A stretch of 64,000 bases of DNA, from positions 62,001-126,000 of the forward strand of contig JAXGGA010002202.1 in NCBI GenBank assembly GCA_038373865.1, given 5' to 3'. Shown in pieces: positions 47,701 to 50,700 of the stretch. This stretch comes from Uloborus plumipes (taxonomy: Eukaryota; Arthropoda; Arachnida; Araneae; Uloboridae). Each line of letters begins with the position of its first letter. Within the stretch, counting starts at the first letter, position 1. Under the pieces are notes generated by a model. It did no database searches, was not told the origin of the DNA, and saw only the letters and a list, made by a program, of their open reading frames with translations. The translations under genes and the position numbers were made by a program.

Positions 47701-50700
47701 AGAGGAAGGGGGAGATATGTGTCAGTCAGCGTCTTGAAGGGGGCGATGAGCTCAAAAAGGTTGGGAAACACTGTATTAAACATTGTCAAATTATTCAATA
47801 TTATTTAACCTAATTAGTAAATAATGCACGGTATTACTTAGAAACAACTGTCAATATGATTTAAAACAAAAATTTATCAAAACGAAATCGTCACTGTTTT
47901 CCAGAGATAAATTAATGCATGAATCGTGATATATATTATGTACCATTGATTTCGCAAACCCTGAGTTTTATGTATTCTTTAACCTGTCTAACCCCTGATT
48001 GCTACATTATTCCCATAGCAAACCAAAGTGATTTTATTTAAATATGCTGTGCATGAGCTTTTTGTTAAGACATAGTTCAAAAAGTTTCGCAAATGTTATG
48101 GAAAAATTAAAAAGCAAATTAACATTAAACAATTGAAGATTAAACATATAGTAAAATAATTTCTATCCATTTGGGAGAAGCCCGGGCCCTCTGCCACCCC
48201 CCTTAAAATCCGCTACTGCCACAGAGCAGTTTTTGGGACGAATCCGCACTCTTAGGCACCTAGGATTATCCATCGGAAAAAAGGCCAAGGTGGGTAGTAG
48301 CGTGAAGATCTCATAATACAGTGAAACCTCGCTTAACGGACACCTCTTCAAAGCGGACACCCCTCATTTCGGGCAGTTTATTTTTTTCCCATCCTTTTTC
48401 TAGGGTTAAACCATTAAGAATCCCCCCATTAAAGCGGACACGGACACAGCTTATCTTGCAAAAAGGCTGTTTCTTTACTCACTAAAACGGACACCGACAG
48501 ACAAGTTCGGAGAAATCTGTCTAGTTTCTTGTTGGGAGAAGAAGAAAAAAATGAGAGATCCATTGAAAATACTTGATTCAGTTCACTTCCAACACAGAGA
48601 TTGTTAAACACAAAGGGAGGCAACCACAAAGAGGAATTAGTAACACCTTCTTCCACAACAAACCACAAAAATACACTACCATTTCAGAACTTAACAGGAA
48701 AAAGTCTGCTGAGGTGAAAAGCGAATGTTGGTTTAGCATAGGGCTCTTGGGGATAGCTCGGATTCTAAGAAATACAGCTGTTGGTCATAGAGTGCGACTC
48801 CGCTAGGTAAACTGGTTAAATGTTTTGATCTTCTCCCTAGAGTAATCAAACTGTCCGCCAAGTCAGGACTATAGATCATAGGGTCCTGCTGCCTCTTCAG
48901 TGTTTACGATAGAGGTTGAAAACGTGATTTTGCCTAAGTCTTTTTAAAACCTCTACTGCCAGAATGCGGCCTCTGCTGCACTTTATCAGTTCCCAATGAA
49001 CGGGGTCAATTTTTGAAAAGTGATGCGTACTTAATTCTAGCAACAGGGGTTTCTTTTGAAATGAAAAAGAATGCTATAGCATAAGCGTGTGAATGGAAAG
49101 AATTGGGGATTATTGCCAGGTAGAACTGAAGCTCCTTGGAATGATTTAGTTTCATTTCTAGAGTTTTCAAAGAAGTATCGTTTTACCCTGTTACATCATG
49201 TGTCCTCTATTCGCATCCACATAGAAAAAAGTCCGCAAAGCTTTGACTTTGAAAGAAAAAATCGAAAATGAGGAAGAACCCATTAATGAATTAACAAAAT
49301 TAATATGCCTCAGTGATGAAAATGCTTTTAATGACGATGAATTTGCTGACATTGATGCAGAGTTGAATAGGAGATAAATTTCTTAAAATAGAGGAGAAAG
49401 TTGAAAGCGTAAAATACAAGGAAACCGAAAGTGAAGGAGAAGAAGACGATGCACGGATAGTGGAAGCACACGCTGAAGACACAAAGATCAGAAACTTATG
49501 TGATGCTCAAATATACATTGATGAATTAAAACTTTTTTACACAGCAATAAATGAAGAAATGGTAGTAAAATTAAGTCAATAATTTTAAATTTATCATGAA
49601 GAATGATGAGCATAAACTACTCCAGACAAACTTCTATAACATCTTTTTTTACGAAACTAACATAGGTATGCTTGTACTTTCTTAGCATATTTTAAATTAT
49701 TTTATTACTTTTGAACCTGGGAACTAAAGCTTATTCCATTTCATTATTTTTTTGTAATTATAAAGATATAGCTTTTGATCAGGGAATAAGTTTTATTTTA
49801 ACATGTGAACTTAATTGGTCTGAAATAATTAAAATATTTAGAAACCAATTTTGTATTCACTTTTCTTGTCCCTCTCTTAAGCGGACACCCCTTTAAACCG
49901 GACAATATTTAGGTCCCCTTAGGTGTCCGTATTGGAGAGGTTTTACTGTACTAGAAAACTCATGGCCTCTTATGAAAATTTCCTCCCCCTTGGAGAAAAA
50001 AAACTAACAAACAAAAAAATAATCACATTATCTACTGAATTAGGGAGCGGCGTGACAAACGTGAACAGATTCTAATAGCAGAGAAATATCTTTTCTGAAA
50101 GGAAGGGATTACAAAAAGAAAGAACGAAACAAAGTGCAAGATTCAAAATTTCTTTACACACATACAAACTTTCTTTTTAAAAAAAAGCATGGCTAAGTTG
50201 CGACGATTGATGGGGACAGATGTTTACATTATCTAGAGAAGAACACTTTCGCCAATGTTAGATAGGTTATTTATTGTATGTTATTTTCAATTATACTAAA
50301 GCAATAATAGTGGCAAAGTAAAAAATATCTAATTACAACATCATTGGGTTGTTCATAGATTGCAATTTTTGTTAGAAATACAAAAACTAAAAATAAAAGA
50401 ATTAAATAAATAAAATAATTTGAGAATTTATATTAAAAGCTACTGTGATTAATTTTTATGAACTAACGATAAGATAGTAAGTTTTTTTCAACCTTTTGTT
50501 GCACATTAATCCTTGAAGGTTTGTAGCTTTTTCTTTCTAAATATTTTAACTAAAATATTTTTGAAAAGCTGAAGACAATCATACTTTATCTGGAAATTGT
50601 GAAAAATTGTGAAAAATCAAATATGCAGAATGCTTCCATCTCCAGTACAAAGTCTGAGGAATTACATATAATTTTTGTTTTCGAAGCAAAAATTGGTACA

